NCBI GenBank assembly: GCA_905182995.1
Contig: CAJJDP010000053.1
Span: forward strand, 372,001-436,000
Length of the DNA: 64,000 bases
DNA from: Paramecium octaurelia
Lineage: Eukaryota; Ciliophora; Oligohymenophorea; Peniculida; Parameciidae
Direction: 5' to 3'
Position numbers and translations under genes: made by a program. The notes under the pieces are model-generated. The model saw only the letters and a program-made list of their open reading frames with translations. It ran no database searches and was not told the DNA's origin. Positions 20,480 through 33,922 of the stretch are shown here, in pieces. Within the stretch, counting starts at the first letter, position 1, and each line of letters starts with the position of its first letter.

Positions 20480-23089
20480 ATTTATCAGGTTATACCATAT
20501 CGCTAATATTAATAATTCTTTATTTTTGGCGATAAAACTTAAATCGAATAATTTCTTTACCTTAGGATTTAAAACACTTCTTCATCCTAAACAACTATAA
20601 CGTTGGGATATTATATAAACTTGTAATTTTTCGGTTCATAATAAAATAGAATAGATTATCGAACGTTTTTTTATAATAGTGCAGCAAATTATGATTTATT
20701 TAAATTCTTTCAAGAAATTGTGATTACTAATTTACTTTTCTTACAATTGTCGATATAAAAATTATTTTAGTTTTGAAAACTGATGTAATAAGGTAACTTT
20801 CATGATTTCAGCTCTATTAAAGTAATAAAATAATTAATTGAAGCTTTTATAGGCAAGGGTCCAAAAAGCTTTGGTTATTTATGATACTTACACGTATTCT
20901 GCCCTCATTATTATTTAAATTGATAGTCCTATTTTTGAATAATGGTTAAGGTTCTGGCATTATAATCCAAATGACTGCAGATTTAAGTTGCTCTGAGTTG
21001 CAAAAATTAACCTTTTTTTGCCTGAAGCAGAAAGAAACAAGAAATAAATTTGTATATTATGAATAAGAATTTTTAATATTAGTTCTATAGTAGATGCTAT
21101 GATTAAAATTGTTCTCAATTTAAAGTGATCTCTTTAATAGATGAATGGACAGTTACTTACTAAATTCTACTTCTATCAATTTTTTCCAAATAATGGATTA
21201 ACAATTCGTTTAAGCTAATAATTAGTGTTGTTAAATCGGTTTTTACACAAAAGGATTTTCATCAAAAAGGGAACTGTTATAATTAGTCATTCAAGTCCTT
21301 CATCTAAGCATCCCCTATTGTTTAAATATCACTATTGTTTGAATATAATAATTTCTAATTGAAACATTGATAAAATGCAACAATATATTCATTTTTACTC
21401 TATTTATACAATTTATTTTACAGCCATTTTATTTTGATCTGGAACTTAATACTTATAAATTTAAGTTAAATTATTTAGTGTTAATTGACTTATACAAAAT
21501 AAGATAACAATTCCATCTTCATTTATAACCGTTTAATATCAAATCTAATCTTTCTCTAAAATTCATTTAATCTTCTTAAGTTATTAAGTCAACAATTGTC
21601 GAGAAATTTTATTACCTCTTAATTCATACAAACGATATTATTAAGCCATTTTTAAATATTTTACAAGAGGTAAAATTTTGTTTTGATAATAGAATATTCA
21701 AGTTTTCGAATTAAGGAACAAAATAACTTTTCTTGTATCTTTTTGTTTAAATCTAATGAATCTATTATTTTAATTACAATTGGTTCTTCTTACTCAGAGA
21801 TAATGAAAAAAGCCGTTATAATTTAAGTCTCTATAATTATCTTGTTCATCTCCTTCTGAAATATAGCAACCTGAAATATATTCATAGCAGTTGGTAAACG
21901 GTTGATATTTTATATCTTGACATGGTGGAATAGAAGAATTTAATTCAAATAAGACGTAAACTAGCAATAAATTAAATTTTCATATTATATAATTACTTAT
22001 TTTAATTTTATTATTCATAATTATATTTTTGAATAATTGAAATTAAAGCTAGTTAAAGATAATTGAATAATAGAACAAATGCCATTATATGCATAAAATG
22101 TTTAATGGAAAATTTATGTACTCTAAGCAGATCGTGTTTATAAATGTTGTGAAGATTAAACTTGTATGGAAAGGTTTTTTCAATTACAAATTTATTTAAG
22201 AATTTAAGTAGAAATTACTATTTACTTCTGAAATTCCTTATCATATCAAAATAATAAAAGGACAGAACAATTACATAAAAGAGTTGTTATTTTTATAAAA
22301 AATCCAAAATAATAAGAGCTGATAAAATGTCATAAAATTGAATTCCAAATTTAATTCTTAATTGTATTGCTCATTAAAATTTAAAGCAGTGCCTATATAA
22401 AAGAGTTGCTTTCAATTACTCCTAAATTAATAGGTTATCAAGATTCATTCATTTGAGTCAAATACCCAAATTGGACTAGTTGAAAGTAAACAGTTCTCAT
22501 TGAACTTAAATGCTGTTTTCTTAGTATGCATAAAGATTAATAAGTAATAATAACTATTATCACAACAAAAAGTTGAGAAGATAAAATAATATTTAAAAAG
22601 GATAATAGTAGTCTGTCGAGAGTTTGGATTAAGTTTTAAAAGCTCTTACAGATTCTCTTAATTCGATTATTTAAGCCTACATTAACCAAGGGGGTGGGTT
22701 AATAAAATAGCAGGATGCTTGTATAACATGCTTTGAGGTTCAGTAAAAAGAAATTCATTAATGGGAAATCTTTTTATATAATCTCAAATAAATGGACTTA
22801 GAGTAAAGATGAATTTCATTTCAAGGATTCCTATTACCCATTTCAAGTTCGAAAATCTTTAAATTTATTGGGTAAATTTATGGAGACTTAATATTTTAAT
22901 TTAATTCAATTTTATTCTCAGCATTTAGAACTCTATATTTTTGATATTCACTAAAAATCAAACAGAATCTATTATAGTTTATGCAATTTAGGAATGGTTC
23001 ATCAATTTTAAACAACAAAATACTTTTTTAGTTTTTATATTTTCTGTTCCATGTAAATATAAAATTTGTAGAATAATTATTTATTACGT
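20480..23089. other. Low-coding region with unresolved frames on both strands
   Basis: About 2.6 kb. On the minus strand near 22015-21785 a short Cys-containing, possibly secreted frame is seen, and an overlapping minus-strand frame from about 21860 gives a Lys/Ile-rich product beginning MNKIIIETQI, cut by a TGA near 21590. On the plus strand a frame starting MPLYAQNVQW at 22080 runs for about 60 codons. None could be extended with credible splice sites, so no gene is asserted. The region may hold decayed genes. Confidence 0.35.
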
Positions 23090-24451
23090 TCAATTAATAT
23101 ATAATTCATATGTATTATATTTCTGTTCCTCCTTATTCCAAGTAACTAAATACTTTCCATCATTAGTTAATGCTCCTTAGATAGAATTGGATTCATATTT
23201 TATCTATGTGATTAATTTTAATTGGCCTTCATTTGATATTTTGATCAAGTAAACATAAAGCTTGTGCCTAACAATCATCAATTTCTTTTTTTTGTCATAA
23301 AATATTGGAAATGAAGTGAGATCAGATAATTTATCATTTTGAATTAATTTTACTTCCTTTTATAAATTCTCTTGATATCTTTATTCTTTTAATTCAAAAA
23401 AGCTAATACAATCCTTACTAACTTAATCTCCTGTCACCCAAATAAATTAGGAATCATTTATAAAACATAACCTGCATCCAACTTCTTTTATTGATTATGT
23501 AACGATATATCCAAATTACCATTTTAGTTCACTGTCTTTCTTCCAAATTATAATTTATTTCTCACCCCCGCAAGAAACCAAAGTATCTTCAGATTAATTA
23601 AAGCATAAGCTAAAAATAAAACCTGAATGTTTCTCTAAAGAATAAAGGTAATTTAATTAATTATCAACAAAATCAATTTTCCAAACTTTTATTTAATTAT
23701 CTCGCCCTCCAGAAACAAGCTAATTTTCAGATTAATTAAAAATTAAGCAATCAATACAATTAGTATGCTACTAATAGGGTTAGGAACTCTACCATTCTTT
23801 TTAATTAATCTATTTCCAGCATCTTATAGATTTATCAAAACCTGCAGATACAAAACTATTTCTAGTAAGACTAAATTAAAGACAACATATCGTTTGAGTA
23901 TGTCCACTAATTTTATTAATTTTATTCAATTTTCCTTTTTCAAAATCCCATATATTAATATCACTATTATTGGCTGATATCATGATTGACCCAGATTAAT
24001 TAAAAGAAATTGAAAAGCAATTCTCGTTTTACTTATTTGAATTATCAATTAATTTCATATTATGGATTAGATTTAAATTGATTAGAATTTTGTCACATTA
24101 TGAGTATAACTCTTATTTCCTAAGAGCCAATATTTTCAAATCAATTTTCTTACAAAGTGAATGATTAAGTGTTGTTATTTATTAAATAATTAAGTCTTAA
24201 CTACTATTTTCTATTGTACCATTAATTATTGTATCTAATTCATCAAAGAAGCTATATTTTGAATTATGTTACTTAAAATCAATAAGATTATTGATCCACT
24301 CTCTCGAAGTAGAGATCAATTCATCAACTTATTACATAATATTTGACTTTAATTTATGTAGTTCATTCAAAAGTTCTTCAACCAATTCTAAATCAACTTT
24401 GATTAGTCTTTACATGTTTTCTACTTTATTTTTTAAATTTTCTTCAATCAT
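23090..24451 (-). CDS. Coiled-coil/WD40-repeat protein, 453 aa
   Basis: Intronless minus-strand gene, ATG at 24451 to TGA at 23092-23090, 454 codons. Residues 1 to about 170 are helical and charged (EENLKNKVENM). From about 170 a WD40 propeller follows, with clear blades: MISANNSDINIWDFEKG, FVSAGFDKSIRCWKQ, LVSGGRDNQIKVWKID and LVSCGGEKQIIIWKKD. The last blades are degenerate. The layout matches the gene at 60286-61949, which has an added Cys/His-rich N-terminus; here the frame upstream of the ATG encodes a similar but Cys-poor stretch, so the true start may lie further upstream in an unseen exon. The role is likely as a binding scaffold. It belongs to a WD40 family that appears expanded here. 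Confidence 0.85.
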
Positions 24452-24708
24452 CTAACAAATTCTCAGAGAAATATGCAAACAGAGTGAAGATGTAATTATG
24501 ATCGAAAATAATTTTGAATGTAAATCGAAATTAACTTTTCTAATATTAATTACATCCTTTTGGGCAAAAATGAACTAAAAACAGCAAATTAAATTAAACA
24601 ATTAATTCAAAGTGCATATTATATTAATTGATTGAGGTTTATTACTAAAGTAAGAGACAAAATTATATTAAGAGTGATCTTGAAGGTCGATTAATCAAAC
24701 GAGTTTAT

Positions 24709-25263
24709 ATGCAAAATAAAAATCTAAGAAGGGTAATTTGGAATCAATTATTAAAAAACAAATTAGAAATAATAAGGGCCTTTATAATGCAAGGTGGACT
24801 AGGGTAGAATACCCTAATAACAAAATGGCCAATAAATATTGTTAATTCGAATAAGATCAAGATGAACAAAAAATATATCAGAATTTCATCCAAAAGCTTG
24901 ATAGGCTAGAAAGCCTGGATATAATATATTATTAATTATTCCAAATAATAATAAATTGATATGAATTATCAGTAAAAGATTAGAAATCGAAAGCCTCATA
25001 AGACATTCACCTACTTAATTTGGCTCATACTTTAAAAAATACCTAGAAGGAATTGCAATTGTATATTTAGGTAAAATACAAAAGAACGGTCTCAAACAGG
25101 AAATTCACTCATAATAGAAATGATATTAACCAAATAAATTCTGATTGTGATTCTTCACCAAAGAGAATTTAAGGAGGAATATCTAATAAATCATGTGGAG
25201 AAAAAAATATTTAGGAATTTGGGTGAGATTTACCGGAAATTTGAAACATTAGATGAATTATGA
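24709..25263 (+). CDS. Possible hypothetical protein, 184 aa
   Basis: Plus-strand frame, ATG at 24709 to TGA at 25261-25263, with many glutamine TAA/TAG codons. The product is Lys/Asn/Ile-rich and begins MQNKNLRRVIWNQL, with no motif. Another frame over the same bases (24740-25225) is also nearly open and of similar composition, so neither is secure. It could be the 5' part of the pentapeptide-like/WD gene that follows, since that gene lacks an obvious start. No splice pair linking them was found. Confidence 0.3.
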
Positions 25264-26203
25264 TAAATAAAAGGCAAAAGATATAAATATCAAAAAAAAA
25301 GCAAAAAGGAGGAAAATATTGCCCTTTAGAATACTAGTAAAAAATTGGATAATTTATTTGCTTCCAATAATTAGATACTGCAATCTTGCAATAAGGTTGA
25401 AAATCAAATAATAACAATGCAATTTTAGATCATAAAGAGGAATTTATTGGGAAGTGTATTTCAAAATGGATACTTCATGAGATAATAAGAAGGCTAGAAT
25501 TCAACTCTAAGGAAAAAAGATACACGAGAAAATAGATATATACTAAGATATTCGGAAAAACTTATTAAGAAATTAGGATGGGAGAATCAAGCCCCATGGA
25601 TTATTCGATGTTAGACATCAATTGGTAGAGATGGAGAAGAAGATAAATGAGGAACAGGAAGGAGACTTTATTACAAATGATATTACAACAATCTAAGTCC
25701 ACCTATTTGGTGAGGCTGGGAACTGTATTGCAAAGATGTAAATTATTCTAAAATATACAGAAAATAAAATGAGCAATTTTATTCCTAGGCATAAGATGTA
25801 GGAGTAAATGAATTGAATAAGAAAAGATTAAGATAACTTATTTCAAAAGAATGTATCCCTTTCAAATATAAAATCATAAAAGTTTATCAGAAGTGATTTA
25901 ACATCTAATTTAATTTAAAATCCCTTTCTATCTAAAAATGAAATATTGTCTGAAATTGTTGTCTAATTTATTTTATATGACCAAATAAACAATATTGGCT
26001 TTAATCTAAAGAATCATCTAGTACGTTCTGAAGGCTTTATTTTCAAAAGTTTTAATTAAAATTAATTAGAAAGATTTTCTATTTCCAAAATCCTAGTTTA
26101 ATAAAATTAAGAAAAATAGAAGCATCATTAATAGAAATAACTTCGTATATAAATAGCATTCAAATGCATTACATAAAGGATAAGTTAATTTAATATTTGT
26201 TGA

Positions 26204-29200
26204 AATCTTTAAAGAAGGTATCGTTGTTTCAATAATAATTTCCAAATTCAATTTCAAAATACATTTATCAGAAGTTTATTCGAAGAAAAAATTTCTTAGT
26301 AATTCAATTTTAAAATTTATGAATCACAAGCATTCCAAGTTGATATTCTGATTTCATTTTCTTTTTTTGTAAACAAAATAAGGTCGTAAAAAGTTAATTC
26401 AAAAATCAAAAGATATATTTCTAAACTTGAAATAAGTGATATTATGCTTTATTTTGTCAGAATGATTAGATAAAAATGAAGGATAAGTATTTTTCTTATT
26501 GTTAAATGAATTTGCAACACCCTATAAACAAATAGTTTCATCCAATATCATAGAAGAAACATATCCTGAAATTACTAAACACATTGATATAAAAGGAAAG
26601 AATTCTAATGATTGACAGCTACCCCTTTGGAGATTTGTTGAATTTAAAAAATAAATATTATTACATTAATATATAATTTATTAGAATTTAAGTGAATTTT
26701 ATAATATGGCCTTTTTATTATGATCACTAAGTATAATAGCATTAGATAAATTATGAATTAATAGAATTTAAATATTAAAATAATATTTAAAATTACTCAA
26801 TGGCTGAGTAACATTTATTTGAAATTTTATCTTTGTCAAAGTAAATTGAGGAATCAATATACAATATAGTTATTGGAATATTAAAGCAAGAGAAAAGTTC
26901 AGATTGCTTAGGGTTTCTTTAAGAAAGCTGTAATCAGTCTCTCCTTTAATAATATATTTTGGAAGAAAAATTAACCAATATTGATTAGCAAGAGAGATTG
27001 AATATTATAAAATATAATATTGGGATTCTTATTAACATCCTTACCAATATTTCTAAGCTCAATTTCAATAAAGACGATTATTCTACAATAGTTAACATAG
27101 AAACTAAAAAGAATATAATTTAGAAGATATAAAAAATAGAGCAAATTATTGTGTTGTTAAAATTTTTTGTTCGTCTTACAGCCATAGACAGCAAATTCAT
27201 CTAGTGCGGATCTAATGCACTAAATTTATTAGTAGAAATGAAGGTTGATTTGAAGAAATAAAATTTTGAAAATATTAAGATAATGAATACTTCTTTGATA
27301 GGAGCTAATTTAGTGAGATGTAATTTGAGTGGATCTGAATTTGATAACGTAGATATAAGTGGAATCAATTTAAATGGAGCGTAATTATTTAATTGCAAAT
27401 GGAGAAATATTAAGATCGATAAGTTGCATTCATTAAATGGTCATACCAGTAGAGTAAATTCAGTTTGCTTTTCTCCTGATGGTACTACATTAGCATCTGG
27501 GAGTGATGACGAAACTATTCGTTTATGGGATGTTAAAGCAGGAAAAATAAAATCAGTGCTTAAAAGTCATGGTTGGGTAAAATCAATTTGCTTTTCACTT
27601 AACTGTAATGTTATAGCATCTTGCAATTACCTGAATGTGTATTTATGGAATCTTAAATCAGGAAAAAAAATATTAAAATTAAATGGTCATACAAATAGAG
27701 TGAATTCAATTTGCTTTTCTCCTGATTGCACCACATTAGCTTCTTGTAGTTAAGATTAAATTATTCATTTGCGGGATGTTAAAACAAGAGGACAAAACTA
27801 TTAATTAAATGGTCATACGAGTAGAGTAAATTCAGTATGTTTTTCTCCTGATGGTTCTACGCTTGCTTCAGGAAGCAATGATGAAACTATTAGTTTATGG
27901 GATTTTAAAGTGGGACAAAAAAAATCTCAATTTAATGGCCATAGTGATTGTGTTAATTCAGTTTGTTTTTCTGCCGATGGTACTACATTAGCATCTGGGA
28001 GTGATGATAAAACTATTCGTTTATGGGATGTTAAAGCAGGAAAAATAAAATCAGTGTTAAAAAGTGATTCTAGGGTCTGGTCAATTTGCTTTTTACTTAA
28101 TGGAAATAGATTAGCAACTTGCAGTGGTCGATAGGTGTACTTATGGAATATTAAAACAGGAAATCTAAAATCTTAACTAAATGGTCATGGTGAATTTGTT
28201 AATTCGATATACTTTTCTCCTGATGGCACTACATTAGCATCCGGGAGTGATGATAATTCTATTCGTTTATGGGATGTTAAAGCAGGAAATCAAAATTCCT
28301 CCTCAGATGGTCCTTCTAGTAATGTGTATTAAATATGCTATTCCCCTAATGGGACCACTTTAGCATCTTTAAGTAATGATCAAATTATTTGTTTTTGGGA
28401 TGTCAAAACAGGGCAAAAAATATCGTATATACATATTTATGATTATTCTGTTAACTCAATATGTTTTTCTCCTGATGGTACTACTTTAGCAACGGGTAGT
28501 AAGTTTTTAATTCGTTTATGGGATGTTAAAACAGGAAAACAAAAATCAAAAATAGATATATATACTAATAGTGTGAATGCAATATCCTATTCTCCTGATG
28601 GATCTACATTAGCAGCTGCAAGTTACGATAATTCTATTTATTTGTGGGATATTAAAACAGGACAATAATAAACCTAATTAAATGGTCATAATTTAGATGT
28701 TACAACATTATGTTTTTCTACTGATGGTACAACATTAGCTTCTGCCAGTTAGGATAATTCTATTCGTTTTTGGGATGTCAAAACAGGAAAACAAAAATCT
28801 AAATTAGATGATCATACTAATTTTATGAATTCAATATCTTGGTCTCCTGATGGTAATACATTAGCATCTGGTTGTATGGATAATTCTATTCATTTATGGG
28901 ATGTCAAAACAGGATAACGAAAGGCATAATTAAATGGTCATAATGAAGATGTAACATCGGTATGCTTTTCTTCTGATGGTACTATATTAGCATCTGGAAG
29001 TAATGATAAAACTATTCGTTTGTGGGATGTTGAAACAGGGTAGTAAAAGTCTATATTAAATGGTCATAGATAAGGAGTTAGTTCGGTCTGCTTTTCTCCT
29101 GATAGTACTGTATTAGCTTCTAGTGGTTAAGATAATTCTATACGTTTTTGGGATATTAAAGAAGGACAACAGAAGGCTTAATTAAATGGTCATAGTTAGG

Positions 29201-30473
29201 ATGTAACATCGTTATGCTTTTCTTTTGATGGCACCATATTAGCATCTGGTAGTTAAGATAATTCAATTCGTTTTTGGGATATTAAAACAGGAAAGCAAAA
29301 ATCTTAGTTAAACGGCCATAAAAAAGAAGTTACTTCCGTATGCTTTTCTCCTTATGATACTATGTTCGCATCAGGGAGTAGCGATAAAACTATTCGTTTA
29401 TGGGATGCTAAAACAGGAAATCAAAAATTTTAATTAAATGGTCATACTAGAGCTGTTATGTCAGTTTGTTTTTCTCGTGATGGTGCTATATTAGCATCGG
29501 GTAGTGGAGATAAAACTATTCTTTTATGGGATGTTAAAAATGGACAACAAAAATCATTACTATATGGTCATAGTCATTATGTGGCATCGTTATGCTTTTC
29601 TTTTGATAATTGTTTATTAGCTTCTGGTAGTGGAGATAAAACGATTCTGCTATGGGATATTAATACAGGAAAATAAAAATCTTTATTAAAAGGTCATAAT
29701 AGTGGAGTTTATTGTGTATGCTTTTCTCCTGATAACCTTACATTAGCATCAGGTGGAGAAGACAAATCTATTCGTTTTTGGGATGTCAAAACAGGTTATT
29801 AAAAATCTTAATTAAATGGTCATTGTGATATTGTTACTTCTATTTGCTTTTCTCCTGATGGTAATACATTGGCATCTGGAAGTTTTGACAACTCAATTCG
29901 TTTATGGAATTCTAAAACAGGATTAAAAAAATCTCAATTAAATGGACATAATAATTGCGTTTAATCAATATGTTTTTCTCCTGATGGCGCTACATTAGCA
30001 TCAGCAAGCTCGGACAATACTATTCTGTTATGGGATGTGAAAATAGGACAACAATAATCTTTCTAACATGCTTATTCAAGAGTTTATTCAGTTTGTTATA
30101 TTCCCGATGGTATTATAGTAGCATCTAGAAATTATGATTAAATTATTGATTTATGGGATGTTAAAACTGGAGAACAAATAAAACATTCAGAAAAAGTATA
30201 TAATGAACTTCTATCTAAAATAAAAATACAGCTTAAAAATAATTCTATTTCATTGTTTCAGGAATAAGGTATTTATATGTATATTTCTTAGCAGATCCTA
30301 TTACAATAAATCTTTTAACTTCAGAACTTACATTTTTAGCAGAAAATGCTATAATATTAAGAGGAGAATTTATAAATCATCTTGGTATCAATTTAAAACA
30401 CTTATTTCAATAAAATGGAGGTTGCTTTTTGGAAAGAAAATTAGAATTAGCCTAAAATGCTCTAAAAATTTGA
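26204..30473 (+). CDS. Large WD40 protein with pentapeptide-like segment and 22 WD repeats (5' end unresolved)
   Basis: Plus strand, ending at TGA 30471-30473; start not identified. Introns: 26369-26393 (25 nt, AAG end), 26436-26460 (25 nt, GTG...CAG) and one of 23 nt (GTATTTATAT...CTTAG) near 30270-30292 that removes the TGA of the wrong frame. About 250 unassigned helical residues come first. A pentapeptide-like stretch follows ([10 protein letters not shown], then A/N-L pairs) near 27310-27400. Then come 22 WD repeats of about 42 residues each ([32 protein letters not shown]), probably making three seven-blade propellers. The tail is a helical 70 residues. Repeats are very alike in DNA, with a 126-base period. 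It probably acts as a scaffold; upstream frames near 25263-26203 may belong to it but could not be spliced convincingly. Confidence 0.88.
27430..30190 (+). repeat. Tandem WD40-coding repeats, 22 units of about 126 bp
   Basis: Each unit contains the DNA of CFSPDG...LASGS.D..IRLWDVK.GKQKSQLNGH. Phrases such as 'tttttctcctgatgg', 'ttagcatctgg' and 'ttatgggatgttaaa' recur nearly unchanged at about 126-base spacing. The similarity suggests recent duplication or gene conversion among units. Confidence 0.9.
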
Positions 30474-32439
30474 ATATCATATAAAACCATCCAAAAAATA
30501 TAGTGTATCGTTTTATTATGGAAACCCCTTTCAAGTGGACTCAAACAAAAATATTTATATTTTACCATTCAGAGGCAACAATGCTTTAGCTCTATATTCA
30601 CTTAGTTCCTTTTCTACTCTTTCCAAAAGTTAATATAGATATATAGCAGTTGTCTGACTTATTTTTTTAAATGCTAATTTCTTTCAAGCTTATTTCCTGT
30701 TAAATTTTTTGATTTCTTTATTTCTAATTTCCTCATTAATAATAAACTTATGATCGATTTCTTCAATAGTCTATTATAAGTATTAGCCTGGTCAATTAAT
30801 ATTAATCTCTGAATGGTGAAGCGATGTCACAGATTAAATTTTTGATCGTAGCTTTGATGAGAAAATTATTCATAAATTAAATTATTAAATAATCTAGTTA
30901 AAATTCAATTGCGTGATAAGCAGCGAATATATTATCACTAGTTACTTATGCCTCTTTTCTTAAGTATAGGAATTGCATAAAATTTTAATATTCTATTATT
31001 TATCTCCTTTTCTTAATATATTGTATCCTATCCCATTTTGAGATTAACTTCCCTGTTCTTAACCTGTTTTAGTTGCCCAAGCTCTAGGTACAAAAATGTA
31101 CTCACAACAATTTAAATTTATATCTCGATTTTTTTCTTCTTTCGACTTAGCATTTATTCTTTATTTGAATTTCAATCCAAGGAGTAAAGAGTCTAAAATA
31201 ACCATTCTAATGATCTTAAAAGAATTATTAATAATTTAGAGAGTACTTTAAATTCTTATCCCCAAACGGATTGACTTGGCAACAAAAGATTGGTGATATT
31301 TTTCATATAAGTTAGCCTTGCATAAATATAATATTTTGCTTCCTCCTTATTCTAAGTAGGCTATTTTCTTTAGAATTTGAGGAGGTAATTTTGCTATACT
31401 TTTATTTTTTAGTTTACACATTTAAGTTCAAAATTGCAGTGTACTAATTTAGGTAAAGTATAATATTATTATCAGCATTGATTGAGAATAAAACGGGAAT
31501 ATTATTAATTAGGAGAATTTCAGGATAAAATGATATCTACAATTTAAAAATTTAAACAATCAAATAGTCAATCAAAAAAAGGTTAACTGAGTATCTGTTT
31601 AAAGAACGATTTAAGAAATTAATTACAACAATTTGTAAATAATATTATTTTTTCTACTACTCTTTCTTTTAATTAAGGGATCCTATTTTAAAATTTCTTT
31701 TTAAAAATTTATAGGTTGGTCTATCATGAAATAATTTTGATTAGATCTATCATTTCTTTGCTGGTATAACGACCTATTTAGAATTTCACTAAGTTATTTT
31801 ACCACAAATCAGCACATAAAACTAATAATTATTTGAATTAAGAGTCACTTGGTAGGTTTTCAATGAAGATTGTAGTCATAAAGAGGAAATTAATAAACAA
31901 AACTAATTTATGTGTTGTAGAAAAAAAATCTATCCTACTTTTTTTTTTAGGAAATTGGCTCTAATTTTAATTTGCAATATAAGTTGGTTTCGATCGTATT
32001 ATTGGTTCAAATATTTTTCAAATATGGATGTTTGTAGTTTATCTCAAGAAATTATCAGATATTCATTCATAAGTAATTGCTTTATTAGAAAACATTCTTT
32101 TCTAGATCTCGAATATATCGAAAACTTCGAGAGGAGACATATAAGGGTAAGCGTTTCGGTTTGAATTATTATTCCTACTATATTGGACTAAGTTATTCTA
32201 GGTAGTTGTTCATAACTGCATCTCCAAACTTTAATTCATTTGAGTCATTAATAAAATAAGATATATATCTATTTTCTTTTAAAGGGATTTAAAATTGTGA
32301 TGGTTTTCGATAGTTTATAGAAACCATTTTTATCATTATTTTTATTATTCTTAATTAATTGTCCTAGTTTAGAAAATAAATCAGCTTTTTCAAAAGTGTT
32401 ACTTAATTTTGGGATAAGTTTTTTTAATTTTTTAAATCA
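30474..32439. other. Low-coding region, one open minus-strand frame
   Basis: A minus-strand frame from about 31400 down to about 30880 is open for about 170 codons, with segments such as LEQGGSKILYLCKANLY and CCEYIFVPRAWATKTGQEQG. The first has a faint look of a nucleotide-binding strand-loop-strand, but no second motif confirms a kinase, and no start was found. No gene is asserted for the rest. Confidence 0.35.
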
Positions 32440-33020
32440 CTTTGGATTTTCTTAGGTTTATCTTAATAAAGTTGTAAAACCATGTAAAGTAAAGTCAGAG
32501 AATTTAGAAGCTGTAAAATTATTTAAATATTTCGCTTTAACCTTTACAAATTTATGATGGTAGAACTATTAACTTGTTGTAGGCTAAATTTTTTAAATTA
32601 AATTTGAATGATGAAATGATCAGAGTATTCATTATACTCATATTTATTTGCAGATTCTAAGCGGAAATATGATCTGTTCTACTTTTTACTAAAGTATTTA
32701 TCTTTTTTCTCTAAAATGTATGCATATTAGGAGGGATTAATCCATAAAAGAGATCAAATGGTTTTCTTTTATATTTGAAATCACCACAGATGATAATTAT
32801 TTAATTTGGATTCATTGCATTTATGAATCTACTGAATTCTAACAGAACACCATTAATTGTATGGGAACTTCCATTAGGAACCTTGCCTTTTTGTTATTTC
32901 TTCATGAGTTTTTGATAATCTTCAAGTTGGAAATATGCACAAATAATCGTTCATCATCATGCTCAGACACTTCAGATATTTAGTTGAATTATTGTCTGTT
33001 TGGTTTAATAGGAGAATATT
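32440..33020 (-). pseudogene. Endonuclease/exonuclease/phosphatase (EEP)-like relic
   Basis: On the minus strand, separate frames carry the landmark motifs of the EEP (DNase I/AP endonuclease/sphingomyelinase) fold in the right order. QIIICGDFKY lies near 32800-32772 (the GDxN strand, here GDFK). RTDHI lies near 32681-32667, and EYSDHFIIQI near 32630-32605 (the SDH motif). The frame changes between the second and third motifs with no splice pair that fits, so the sequence looks frameshifted. Upstream frames to about 33420 may hold its N-terminus. EEP domains occur in host nucleases, lipid phosphatases and LINE retroelements; the type cannot be told. Similar-looking motifs can arise by chance, so confidence is modest. 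Confidence 0.4.
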
Positions 33021-33922
33021 TTAGTTTAATTTTTAATAGAACTTTGAATTTATTCTCCTAAATCTTTTACTGCTGAATTCACACATAACTTTAAATCAGA
33101 TTTAATATTAGCCCTAGTTTAATATTTTCTTAAGCTATAAGATTACTCTTATTTTGAGTTGATTTAATAAATTCCTTTAAGAAGACAATTAACTAATCTG
33201 TTTGGGACATTCAGTTTTTTTTCATAGTTTAGTTGTTGGGTTATTTTTTTATCATAGCCTTAATAATCTAAGGATTCTTTTGGAACAAAAATATTGGATT
33301 CTCAGGCTCCATAGAAAAGGTATTTTCAATTTTTGCCCTATACACAACAATTTTTCTCATAAATTGAGTTGAGAATATTTAAAGCATTTTAGGATGAAAT
33401 TGATTTTGGACAATATTTTTAATGCAAGAGAATCATGACATTAAAGAGCATGATTAGTAATGATTTACTTACAATCGCTCATTTGAAATAATGTCTCTAA
33501 TAACTCAAAAATATTTGTTTCATATTTATTTCTAATAATTTCTATTTGTTATACACTTTTAATATGAGAAATCAACACATTTAGAAATTTCTAGTTTTAG
33601 ACTATCGGATTGATTAGTTTAATTCTTTTAAAATCCAGTCAAACTAATATAAAGAGGCACGAATTATTAATGTAATGACTTAACAAATTTAGTATATCTA
33701 GTGGATAAGTTCGATTAAATAATTTGATTTTAATTGTCCAAAACATTTTTACTATTTTAGTAGAGGGATCTTATAGCATCAAGAATAGTAGAAGAAATAT
33801 CTAGCAATGTTTATGCCATAAATTGATTTTAAAAAATAAATAATCAATCTATTTCGATTATCAGAAAATTCTAACTCAATTATAACCAAATTGCTGAAGA
33901 GCTACAATTATTCCATTAAATA
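33021..33922. other. Unresolved sequence before the second gap
   Basis: Minus-strand fragments such as MRKIVVYRAKIENTFSMEPE (start near 33360) are open for about 55 codons and could be part of the EEP-like relic. Nothing else is supported. Confidence 0.3.
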
